A program made the position numbers and the translations under genes. The notes under the pieces were generated by a model. That model was not told where the DNA came from. It worked only from the letters and a program-made list of their open reading frames with translations, and made no database searches. Below, in pieces: positions 6,032 to 12,846 of a stretch of 16,876 bases of DNA. Source of the DNA: JASJHI01 sp033791105 (lineage in GTDB: Bacteria; Actinomycetota; Acidimicrobiia; Acidimicrobiales; Ilumatobacteraceae); the NCBI GenBank assembly GCA_033791105.1, contig JASJHI010000161.1, positions 1 through 16,876 on the forward strand, written 5' to 3'. How positions within the stretch are numbered: position 1 is the stretch's first letter; each line of letters starts with the position of its first letter.

Positions 6032-7527
6032 CCGCTTGCTCCAAGGACCGCGTTGACGTACGTCGAGGGGTTCAGGAGATCGATCGCCGCGCGCTCGGAG
6101 AACGCATACAACGGTCCGGCCCAGATCATGATCGCGACGGAGAGTGCCACGACCGCGGACGTGGCCAGCGTCATCAGCGGCGCCCGGGGGTTCACTCCGA
6201 TCGCGATGTCCGCGGCGAGCTCTTGATCCTCGCACGCACCCCAGAACACGCTGGCCCAGATCCGGCCCATCACATACATCGTGAGCAGGCTGACGACCAG
6301 GCTGACGACGACGATCGCCCACTCCGCCGACTCGATTCCGGCGTCGACGAGTGCGAACTTGGCGACGAACCCGGAGAAGGGTGGGAGGCCGGCGATGCTC
6401 AGCGCTGGGAGGGCGAACAGCACAGCGATCATCGGCGCGGTGCGGACGAGCCCGCCGACCCTGGACAGTCGTCCGCTACCGGCGCGGTGCTCGACGAGGC
6501 CGGCGACGAGGAACAGCGCGGTCTTCACGATGATGTGGTGCACGACATAGAACACCGCACCCGCCACACCGGCGAGCGTGAACAACGCGAGCCCGAAGAT
6601 CATGAAGCCGATGTGGCTGACGATGTGGAAGGACAACATCCGCTTGATGTCGTCCTGGGCCAGCGCGCCGAGAACTCCGACCAACATCGTCAACCCGGCG
6701 ATGGTGAGGAGCAGCGCTCCCTGCCGAGCATCCTCGGGGAAAAGCAGTGTCTGCGTCCGGATGATCGCGTAGACGCCGACTTTGGTGAGCAGGCCGGCGA
6801 AGATCGCGGTGACCGCGCCGGGTGCGGTCGGATAGCTGTCCGGGAGCCAGAAGAACAGGGGGAAGAGCCCGGCCTTGATCCCGAACACGCCGATCAGGAG
6901 GAGCGAGAACCCGACGGCGACCCCGTTCGACAGCTCGGGCATCCGTTCGGAGAGTTCGGCCATGTTGACCGTGCCCGTCGCGGCGTAGATCAGCGCGAGC
7001 GCGACGATGAAGAACGTCGACGCGAGCAGCGAGATGACCACGTACGACATGCCGGACCGCACCTGGTCGTCGCGACCGCCGAGCGTCAACAGCACGTAGC
7101 TCGCGACGAGCATCATCTCGAAGGCAACGAACAGGTTGAAGAGGTCGCCGGTGATGAAACTGGCCGACACGCCGGCGGCGAGCACCAGGTAGACGGGGTG
7201 GTACGACGAGAATCTACGTTCGACCGTGCGTTGACCGATCGCGAACACCAGCACGGCGACGAGCATCAGCGACGAGACGAGCAGCATGATCGCGGCGAGG
7301 CGATCGACGACGAGTGTGATACCGATCGGCACCCGCCAGCCGCCGGCCTGGCTGACCTGGATTCCGTCGTCGTCGACGCTGATCAGGAGCGCGATGTTGA
7401 TGCCCACGACAATGCTGAGCGCGAGCATGCTGATCGCCCGCTGCACCGCCCGCCATGGCGCGACGAGGATGGAGATCCCCGCCGCGAGGAGCGGGACCAC
7501 GACCGGGAGCGCGATCAGCGAGTTCAC
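6028..7527 (-). CDS. mnhD: Na+/H+ antiporter subunit D (MnhD/MrpD)
   Basis: This 499-residue, ~14-helix protein is homologous to complex I NuoN/NuoM-type proton-translocating subunits. Key charged residues sit where the family has them: Glu137 in FNLFVAFEMMLVASYVLL, Lys218 in GVFGIKAGLFPLFFWLPDSYPTAPG, and Lys249 in AGLLTKVGVYAIIRT. The C-terminal half has SIAGLPPFSGFVAKF. Together with MnhA it is expected to move protons and/or sodium. The GTG start overlaps the mnhC stop by 4 bp, and the stop overlaps the mnhE start. No disruption is visible. Confidence 0.96.
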   Translation of the reverse strand: MNSLIALPVVVPLLAAGISILVAPWRAVQRAISMLALSIVVGINIALLISVDDDGIQVSQAGGWRVPIGITLVVDRLAAIMLLVSSLMLVAVLVFAIGQRTVERRFSSYHPVYLVLAAGVSASFITGDLFNLFVAFEMMLVASYVLLTLGGRDDQVRSGMSYVVISLLASTFFIVALALIYAATGTVNMAELSERMPELSNGVAVGFSLLLIGVFGIKAGLFPLFFWLPDSYPTAPGAVTAIFAGLLTKVGVYAIIRTQTLLFPEDARQGALLLTIAGLTMLVGVLGALAQDDIKRMLSFHIVSHIGFMIFGLALFTLAGVAGAVFYVVHHIIVKTALFLVAGLVEHRAGSGRLSRVGGLVRTAPMIAVLFALPALSIAGLPPFSGFVAKFALVDAGIESAEWAIVVVSLVVSLLTMYVMGRIWASVFWGACEDQELAADIAIGVNPRAPLMTLATSAVVALSVAIMIWAGPLYAFSERAAIDLLNPSTYVNAVLGASG

Positions 7528-7940
7528 GGCCGATCCTCCTCCGCGGCGAGCTCACGCGCGGCCCGCTCGCCCTCGTCGAGTTCGGTGTCACGTCGGCGGC
7601 GCGCCACGAAGCGGTCCTCGACGTCGTCCTCGACCACGTCATCGTGGGTGATCTTCCAGCTGCGGTAGCCGAGGGCGAACAGGAACGCGGTGACACCGAA
7701 CGTGATCACGATCGAGGTCAGGGCAAGCGCCTGCGGCAGCGGATCGGAGAACTTCTCGGAGTCACCGAGACCGACGATCGGTGCGATGCCGCCCGCACCG
7801 CCGGATGTGATCAGGAGGATGTTCGCGCCGTGGCCGAGGAGGCTGATCCCGATGATGATCCGCGAGAGACGGCGTTGCAACAACAGGTACGTGCCGGTCG
7901 AGAAGAGCGCCGCCGCCGCGAACGCGAGCAGGATGGTCAC
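7524..7940 (-). CDS. mnhC: Na+/H+ antiporter subunit C (MnhC/MrpC)
   Basis: This NuoK-like subunit has 138 residues and three membrane helices. GTYLLLQRRLSRIIIGISLLGHGANILLITSG spans the first and second, and DPLPQALALTSIVITFGVTAFLFALGYR the third. The family is usually ~110-120 residues; the extra C-terminal ~42 residues are highly charged (HDDVVEDDVEDRF, RRRRDTELDEGERA) and presumably cytoplasmic. The GTG start overlaps the mnhB stop by 4 bp, and the stop overlaps the mnhD start. Confidence 0.94.
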   Translation of the reverse strand: MTILLAFAAAALFSTGTYLLLQRRLSRIIIGISLLGHGANILLITSGGAGGIAPIVGLGDSEKFSDPLPQALALTSIVITFGVTAFLFALGYRSWKITHDDVVEDDVEDRFVARRRRDTELDEGERAARELAAEEDRP

Positions 7941-8431
7941 GACGCGCTCCCTCCGTCGATGACCTCGTCGAAGTCGTCACCGAAGGCTTCGAACGCCAGC
8001 AGCACGAGGCCGATCACGACGAGGAACACGCCGATGTCGAACGCGAGCGTGCTGGTGACCTTGAGTTCGCCGATGCCCGGGGGATGAAGCTTGAAGTAGC
8101 CGTGCTCGAGCACCGCGCCGCCGAGGAGGATCGGTACGAGCGCGGTGGTTGCAGCGGTGACGAGACCGAAACCGAGAATCAGGTGGGGCCGAGCCGGGAA
8201 CGTCGACTGCACCGCTGGGAGACCGCCGGTCACGTAGCGCAACGAGACCGCGGCACCGATGATCAGCCCGCCGACGAAGCCACCGCCGGGAAGGTTGTGT
8301 CCGGCGAACAGGAAGTAGACGCCGAGCACGATGATCGATTGGTAGATCAGCCGGACGGTCGTGACGAGAATCAGGGGGCGACCTTGATCGGGCATCAGCA
8401 CGTCAGGATGTGGTGGGCGGCGCGCGCTCAC
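7937..8431 (-). CDS. mnhB: Na+/H+ antiporter subunit B (MnhB/MrpB)
   Basis: This 164-residue protein has four predicted membrane helices. The MrpB signature includes TVRLIYQSIIVLGVYFLFAGH, then NLPGGGFVGGLIIGAAVSLRYV (near residues 46-67), and a final helix FDIGVFLVVIGLVLLAFEAFGDD. The GTG at 8431 overlaps the mnhA stop by 4 bp (GTGA). An internal ATG at residue 13 is possible, but the overlap pattern shared by its neighbours favours the GTG. It is an integral part of the Mrp complex. Confidence 0.94.
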   Translation of the reverse strand: MSARRPPHPDVLMPDQGRPLILVTTVRLIYQSIIVLGVYFLFAGHNLPGGGFVGGLIIGAAVSLRYVTGGLPAVQSTFPARPHLILGFGLVTAATTALVPILLGGAVLEHGYFKLHPPGIGELKVTSTLAFDIGVFLVVIGLVLLAFEAFGDDFDEVIDGGSAS

Positions 8432-10851
8432 GTCACGCTCCCCTCGTCCGCCATCTCGAGCTGCTCGTCGCCGATCGGCTCGTCGAGGACCTCCTCGAAT
8501 TCGGGGCCAGGTTCGCCGCGCCGCCGTCCCGTGCGAGCGAGACTGACTGCGCCCGCGGCAGCGACGACGAGCACTGTGATCTCACCCATCGTGTCCCAGC
8601 CGCGGAAGTCGACCAGGATGACGTTGACGTGGTTCTTGCCGCCGCCCTCCGGGAGCGCCGCGACGATCTGCGCGGCGGACATCGACGGCTCGTCGACATC
8701 GGAACGGGCATTGCTCGCGGACAGGGCGAAGACGAAGATCGCGACACCGACCGCTCCGGCGACAGCAAGGCGCATCGGCGTGGCGATCGCCGGCGTTTGG
8801 TGCTCCCACTTGGCGGGAAGGAACCGCAGCACGAGCACGAAGAGCACGGTGCTCAGCGTCTCGATCGCGAACTGCGTGAGTGCGAGGTCCGGAGCGCCGC
8901 GCGCGACGTACAACCCGGCCATCGAGTACCCGACGCCGCCGAGCATGAGCGCCGCTGCGATGCGTCGTCGACTGATGCTGGCACCGATCGCGGCGCTGAC
9001 GATCAGGGCGACGAGCACGATGTAGATCGGGCTCTCGACGAACTCGGGGAGTTCGCCGATGTCGTCCGCGAACGCGCCGAGCGGAACCAGCGTGATCGAG
9101 AGGATGATGATCGAGACGTAGATCGGCAGCGAGCCGTTCTGGAGCGTCGCGGTGACGACGCGGGCGATCGTGTTGACGCCGCGCAAGATGGCGAGGAAGA
9201 CGTCCTCGGAGCTGGGGATGAATGCCGTCGACCGCGAGATGCGACGTTGGCCCACTTCGATCGGCGTCCGCAGCACGGTGAGGACGAGACCGCAGACGAT
9301 GATCAGTCCTGACAAGAGGAGCGCTGTATTGACACCCGCCCAGAGGTGCAGGTGCGAGGGCTCGGCGCCGGGATCGAGCGCCCTCGTCGCCGCCGCCACG
9401 AGATCGTCGAGCAGGCTCGGAAACACGCCGAACAGGATCGTGCAGAGTGTGAGCACCCCGGCCGGGGCGAGGAATCCGAACGAAGGTGCGTGCGGTTCGG
9501 GATGGGTGGGGGCGATCACTTCGCCGGCGTCGTCGACCGGGTCACCGTCTTCGCAGAAGACACCCCACAGGCCGAGCACGAACCGAGCCGAGTAGGCGAA
9601 CGTGAAGATCGACGCGACAACGATCACGACCAGCACGAGGGTGCCGCCGGCGAAGTCGCCGTAGTCGACGTACGCCCCGAGCGCCTTCTCCTTGGCAATG
9701 AAGCCGAGCAGCGGCGGAAGTCCGGCCATCGAGGCTGCGCTGATGAGTCCGACGATGCGCAGCGGAGTCCATCCCGGGCCGAAACGGTGGAGGCGGCGGA
9801 TGTCGCGCGTGCCTGCGCCGTGGTCGACGATCCCGACGACCATGAAGAGCGCCGCCTTGAAACAGCCGTGCGCGATGAGCAGCACGATGCCGGCCTGCGC
9901 GATGTGGTCGTTCCCGGTGCCGAAGAGCAACATCAGGAATCCGAGCTGACTCACCGTGCCGTGCGCGAGCAACAGCTTGAGGTCGTGCTGGCGAAGCGCG
10001 CGGACCCCGCCCATCACCATCGTGACCGCACCGACGGCGAGCACGATGCCGCGCCATCCACCATCGAGGGCGAACATCGGCGAGAACCGGGCGACGAGAT
10101 ACACACCCGCCTTGACCATCGTCGCGCTGTGCAGGTACGCGCTGATCGGCGTCGGGGCGACCATCGCGCCCGGGAGCCACGAGCTGAACGGCACTTGCGC
10201 CGACTTGGTGAACGCGCCGATGAGTACGCAGATCAGCGCAGCGTTGACGAGTGAGCCGGACGGCGGATCGGCGAGCAACTCGGAGATGAGATAGGTACCG
10301 CCCTCCTGGCCGATGATGATCAATCCGGCGAGCAATACGAGGCCACCGGCGCCGGTGATCAGCAGTGCCTGGAGGGCCGCAGCGCGCGCTCGGGGGTTGG
10401 TGTCGTCGTTGCCGATGAGTAGGTACGACGTGACCGATGTCAGCTCCCAGGCGATGAACATCGCGATGAGATGGTCGGAGAGAACGACACCGAGCATCGC
10501 CCCCGCGAAGATGGTCATCACGCCCGCGAGGCGTGCGACCCCGGGCTTGTCCGCGGCGAAGTAGCTGAGCGAGTACAGGCAGATCAGGAGCCCGATCCCC
10601 GAGATCAGGGCGACCATGACGAGCCCGAATGCGTCGAGCCGGAGATCGATCGTGAGATCGAGGCCGGCGACCCACGTGAACGACTCTGTGACCGGTTCGC
10701 CGTCGATGACCTCACCCGAGCGGGCGACTGCCCAGATGACCGTGGCGAGCGGTGCCAGCGCGGCCACCGCAAACCCGCGCCGGCCGAGCAGCTTTCCGGC
10801 GGCGACGATGCCGACACCGAGGACGAGGTGGAGCAGAAGGAGGGCGAACAT
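8428..10851 (-). CDS. mnhA: Na+/H+ antiporter subunit A (MnhA/MrpA)
   Basis: This is the large 807-residue subunit, related to complex I NuoL. The antiporter core carries Glu136 in AWELTSVTSYLLIG, Lys216 in GAFTKSAQVPFSSWLPGAM, and Lys247 in YLHSATMVKAGVYLVARF, the residues needed for ion transport in the family. MAGLPPLLGFIAKEKAL marks the later helices. The C-terminal third holds the MrpA-specific domain with GAPDLALTQFAIETLSTVLFVLVLRFLP, then an MrpB-like segment with VNVILVDFRGWDTMGEITVLVV and an acidic tail. Full length is normal for MrpA. ATG 10851 begins a membrane helix directly; no good ribosome-binding site precedes it. It is the first gene of a seven-gene operon whose promoter must lie in the 117-bp divergent gap. 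Confidence 0.96.
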   Translation of the reverse strand: MFALLLLHLVLGVGIVAAGKLLGRRGFAVAALAPLATVIWAVARSGEVIDGEPVTESFTWVAGLDLTIDLRLDAFGLVMVALISGIGLLICLYSLSYFAADKPGVARLAGVMTIFAGAMLGVVLSDHLIAMFIAWELTSVTSYLLIGNDDTNPRARAAALQALLITGAGGLVLLAGLIIIGQEGGTYLISELLADPPSGSLVNAALICVLIGAFTKSAQVPFSSWLPGAMVAPTPISAYLHSATMVKAGVYLVARFSPMFALDGGWRGIVLAVGAVTMVMGGVRALRQHDLKLLLAHGTVSQLGFLMLLFGTGNDHIAQAGIVLLIAHGCFKAALFMVVGIVDHGAGTRDIRRLHRFGPGWTPLRIVGLISAASMAGLPPLLGFIAKEKALGAYVDYGDFAGGTLVLVVIVVASIFTFAYSARFVLGLWGVFCEDGDPVDDAGEVIAPTHPEPHAPSFGFLAPAGVLTLCTILFGVFPSLLDDLVAAATRALDPGAEPSHLHLWAGVNTALLLSGLIIVCGLVLTVLRTPIEVGQRRISRSTAFIPSSEDVFLAILRGVNTIARVVTATLQNGSLPIYVSIIILSITLVPLGAFADDIGELPEFVESPIYIVLVALIVSAAIGASISRRRIAAALMLGGVGYSMAGLYVARGAPDLALTQFAIETLSTVLFVLVLRFLPAKWEHQTPAIATPMRLAVAGAVGVAIFVFALSASNARSDVDEPSMSAAQIVAALPEGGGKNHVNVILVDFRGWDTMGEITVLVVAAAGAVSLARTGRRRGEPGPEFEEVLDEPIGDEQLEMADEGSVT

Positions 10852-10940
10852 GGATCGGAGCGGGCGCGGTGCGCCGGGACGGACGATACGCGACGACAGC
10901 CGACGCGACTACTCAGCAGTCCCCATGAGGCTTTGGCGAG

Positions 10941-10956
10941 GTTACTGACCGGTAAC
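10941..10956. promoter_or_regulatory. Operator-like inverted repeat upstream of hbd and mnhA
   Basis: GTTAC at 10941-10945 and GTAAC at 10952-10956 form an inverted repeat with a 6-bp spacer. GACCG at 10947-10951 and CGGTC at 10959-10963 form a second, overlapping one. TAACTA at 10953-10958 would be a reasonable -10 for a transcript beginning only a few bases before the hbd ATG at 10969, so a repressor bound here could block it. The pattern resembles a small dyad operator of TetR-type regulators, but no regulator gene is in the window. Confidence 0.35.
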
Positions 10957-10968
10957 TACGGTCGTGGC

Positions 10969-11820
10969 ATGAGCAAGATTTCATGCGTCGGTGTGGTGGG
11001 GTCAGGGATCATGGGGGCGGGACTGGCCGAGGTCGCGGCGCGGGCCGGGTTCGACGTGGTGGTCCGGTCACGCAGCCAGGCGGGGGCCGACGGCGTGCAC
11101 GAACAGGTGGCCGGTGGTTTGGCGCGTCAGGTCGCCAAGGAACGAATGACCGACGACGAACGCACGGCGATCCTCGATCGCATCACGGTGACCGACCACC
11201 TCGGTCGACTGGCGGACTGTGACCTGGTCATCGAGATCGTCGTCGAGGATCTCGAGGTCAAGCGCGAGCTGTTCGCCGAACTCGAGCAGATCGTGAAGCC
11301 GTCCGGGATTCTCGCCACCAACACGTCCACACTGCCTGTCGTCGAGTTGGCGATGGTGACCCAGCGTCCCGACAAGGTGGTCGGCATCCACTTCTTCAAC
11401 CCGGCACCGGCGATGAAGCTGGTCGAGGTCGTCAAGCCGCTCACGGCGAGCAAGAAGACGATCTCGGCGGCAGTCGACTTCGCGGAGACGTGCGGAAAGG
11501 ATCCGGTGCAGGTCGAAGATCGCGCCGGCTTCGTCGTCAATGCGCTGCTGTTCCCGTATCTCAACAACGCGGTGCGGATGCTCGAGCTGGGTACCGCGTC
11601 GATGGACGACATCGACACGGCGATGATGGGCGGCTGCAACTTCCCGATGGGTCCGTTCGCGCTACTCGACCTGGTCGGGCTCGACACGTCGCTCGCCATT
11701 CTCGACGCGCTCTACGACGAATTCCGTGACCCGAACTATGCCGCGGTGCCGACGTTGCGCCGGATGGTGGCGGCAGGCCATCTCGGTCGCAAGACCAAAC
11801 AGGGCTTCCGCAGCTACTGA
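10969..11820 (+). CDS. hbd: 3-hydroxybutyryl-CoA dehydrogenase family protein
   Basis: This 283-residue short-form 3-hydroxyacyl-CoA dehydrogenase should interconvert (S)-3-hydroxybutyryl-CoA and acetoacetyl-CoA with NAD(P). The Rossmann loop GVVGSGIMGAGLAEVAARAG is at 8-27. VIEIVVEDLEVKRELFAELE at 88-107 precedes NTSTLP (118-123, catalytic-site Ser120) and GIHFFNPAPAMKLVEVV (139-155, catalytic His141-Glu153 pair). DRAGFVVNALLFPYLNNA (184-201, Asn191) leads into the C-terminal helical domain with GPFALLDLVGLDT. It closely resembles mycobacterial FadB2. The ATG is followed directly by the first strand, and there is almost no leader if the -10 at 10953 is used. It runs with aat (59-bp gap) and is divergent from the mnh operon. 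The presence of ecm downstream fits a role in acetoacetyl-CoA-derived C4 metabolism, though beta-oxidation or butyrate/PHB metabolism is equally possible. Confidence 0.92.
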   Translation: MSKISCVGVVGSGIMGAGLAEVAARAGFDVVVRSRSQAGADGVHEQVAGGLARQVAKERMTDDERTAILDRITVTDHLGRLADCDLVIEIVVEDLEVKRELFAELEQIVKPSGILATNTSTLPVVELAMVTQRPDKVVGIHFFNPAPAMKLVEVVKPLTASKKTISAAVDFAETCGKDPVQVEDRAGFVVNALLFPYLNNAVRMLELGTASMDDIDTAMMGGCNFPMGPFALLDLVGLDTSLAILDALYDEFRDPNYAAVPTLRRMVAAGHLGRKTKQGFRSY

Positions 11821-11879
11821 TCGCGGCTCTCACCGATCCGACCACGCGTCCGGCGCACGCCTGGCAGGATGCTTCGGTC

Positions 11880-12542
11880 ATGGACGGACGGTCGCCCTGC
11901 GTCGAACCCGAACCATCCCGGTTCGCGATGCCCGATGCGTCGGTCGCCGACGCTGGTGCGGACTTGATCGCGGTCGGAGCCGATCTGGCGCCCGGCACGC
12001 TGCTCGCGGCCTACCGAGCCGGACTGTTCCCGATGCCTGTCGAGCCGCGCAAGCGGCGGTCGCAGATCGCCTGGTACTCGCCGGATCCCCGAGCGATCAT
12101 CCCGCTCGACGGGTTTCACGCCGGCCGCAGCCTGCGCCGCGCCGTGCCTCGATTCGAGTGTTCGTTCAACCGCTCGTTCGGCGCGGTCGTCCGGGCGTGC
12201 GGTGAACCGGATCGAGACGGGTTCTGGATCTCCGACGCGGTGATCGCGGCCTACGAGGAACTGTTCGAGCTCGGTTGGGCCGAATCGGTCGAGGTATGGC
12301 TGGGTGATGACCTGGTCGGTGGTGTGTACGGGGTGAGGATCGGCCAGTTCTTCGCGGGCGAATCGATGTTCCATCTGGCGACCGATGCGTCGAAAGTGGC
12401 CCTGCTCCACCTCGTCCAGGGCCTGCGTGCGGAGGGTGTCCAGCTGTTCGATGTGCAGTGGTTGACGCCGCACCTCGCCTCGCTGGGGGCTGTCGAGGTC
12501 ACACGAGCCCGGTACTTCGAACTGTTGCACTCATGCGGCTGA
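11880..12542 (+). CDS. aat: Leucyl/phenylalanyl-tRNA-protein transferase
   Basis: This 220-residue enzyme transfers Leu or Phe from charged tRNA to the N-terminal Arg/Lys of proteins, creating N-degrons for ClpS/ClpAP-type degradation. Conserved blocks are AYRAGLFPMPVEP (44-56), AWYSPDPRAIIPL (64-76), FWISDAVIAAYEELFELG (115-132), ESVEVWLGDDLVGGVYG (135-151), FFAGESMFH (157-165), and LFDVQWLTPHLASLGAVEV (189-207). Glu161, Asp191 and Gln193 correspond to catalytic-region residues of E. coli Aat. The ATG at 11880 is preceded by CAGGA at about 10 nt. It lies 59 bp after hbd on the same strand and is followed by a strong hairpin. No clpS or clpA is in the window. Confidence 0.95.
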   Translation: MDGRSPCVEPEPSRFAMPDASVADAGADLIAVGADLAPGTLLAAYRAGLFPMPVEPRKRRSQIAWYSPDPRAIIPLDGFHAGRSLRRAVPRFECSFNRSFGAVVRACGEPDRDGFWISDAVIAAYEELFELGWAESVEVWLGDDLVGGVYGVRIGQFFAGESMFHLATDASKVALLHLVQGLRAEGVQLFDVQWLTPHLASLGAVEVTRARYFELLHSCG

Positions 12543-12582
12543 ACACGACGACGACCGCCGCAAGAAACCTGTGGGAAAACGC

Positions 12583-12626
12583 GAACTGCGGTGCGGAGAG
12601 TTCGCCACCTCTCCACACCGCAGTTC
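12583..12626 (+). terminator. Strong 18-bp hairpin after aat
   Basis: An 18-nt arm at 12583-12600 (GAACTGCGGTGCGGAGAG) pairs with 12609-12626 with a single C-A mismatch and an 8-nt loop. It begins 40 bp after the aat stop. The position and stability fit a transcription terminator for hbd-aat. A single TT follows, so there is no real U tract. Confidence 0.6.
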
Positions 12627-12627
12627 T

Positions 12628-12652
12628 TGAGTCGGATCCACCATCCGACTCA
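12628..12652 (+). terminator. Second perfect hairpin directly after the first
   Basis: TGAGTCGGAT at 12628-12637 and ATCCGACTCA at 12643-12652 form a perfect 10-bp stem with a 5-nt loop, beginning 2 nt after the preceding hairpin. It could be a tandem terminator or the first stem of a structured RNA leading to ecm. Confidence 0.5.
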
Positions 12653-12656
12653 GGGT

Positions 12657-12776
12657 CAACCGGGTCCGCCGGACCCAGTTGGCTTTGGTTCCCGCCTGAA
12701 GGAACCGCTGGAGCGAGACCCGATCCTGGGGGGAGACGGACGGGAATCGCTCATTTGCGGCCGACCATTGCGGCCG
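12657..12776 (+). promoter_or_regulatory. Structured region upstream of ecm, candidate leader RNA
   Basis: Within the 304-bp gene-free stretch 12543-12846, more stems follow in close succession. CAAC-C-GGGTCC (12657-12667) pairs with GGACCC-A-GTTG (12671-12681) with one mismatch. GGTTCC (12687-12692) pairs with GGAACC (12701-12706) with an 8-nt loop. CCCG-A-TCC (12719-12726) pairs with GGACGGG (12738-12744) with a bulged A. The direct repeat TTGCGGCCG then occurs at 12755-12763 and 12768-12776. The gene downstream is B12-dependent, but I could not fit the cobalamin riboswitch core, so this is an unclassified structured region. No ORF here looks coding. Confidence 0.4.
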
Positions 12777-12846
12777 GACAACTAATGCATCGTCACCCTC
12801 GCGTGGGGAGTTGAGTAATTTCTTCCGAACCGGCGAGAATCGTGCG

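Noticed and set aside
5782..7668. 628-residue plus-strand ORF opposite mnhD/mnhE/mnhC
   Set aside because: It is Arg/Glu/Asp/His-rich with no domain, and is the complementary-strand shadow of membrane-protein genes that show strong family motifs.
12628..12744. Cobalamin riboswitch upstream of ecm
   Set aside because: An AGTCGGAT...ACC string and a GGGGAGAC string vaguely recall the B12 box, but the surrounding core segments are missing and the AGTCGGAT sequence is explained by a perfect local hairpin.
12811..12846. TTG start giving Ecm 12 extra residues
   Set aside because: The G-rich stretch directly abuts the TTG, and the added residues have no counterpart in the Ecm family; ATG 12847 has a better-spaced site.
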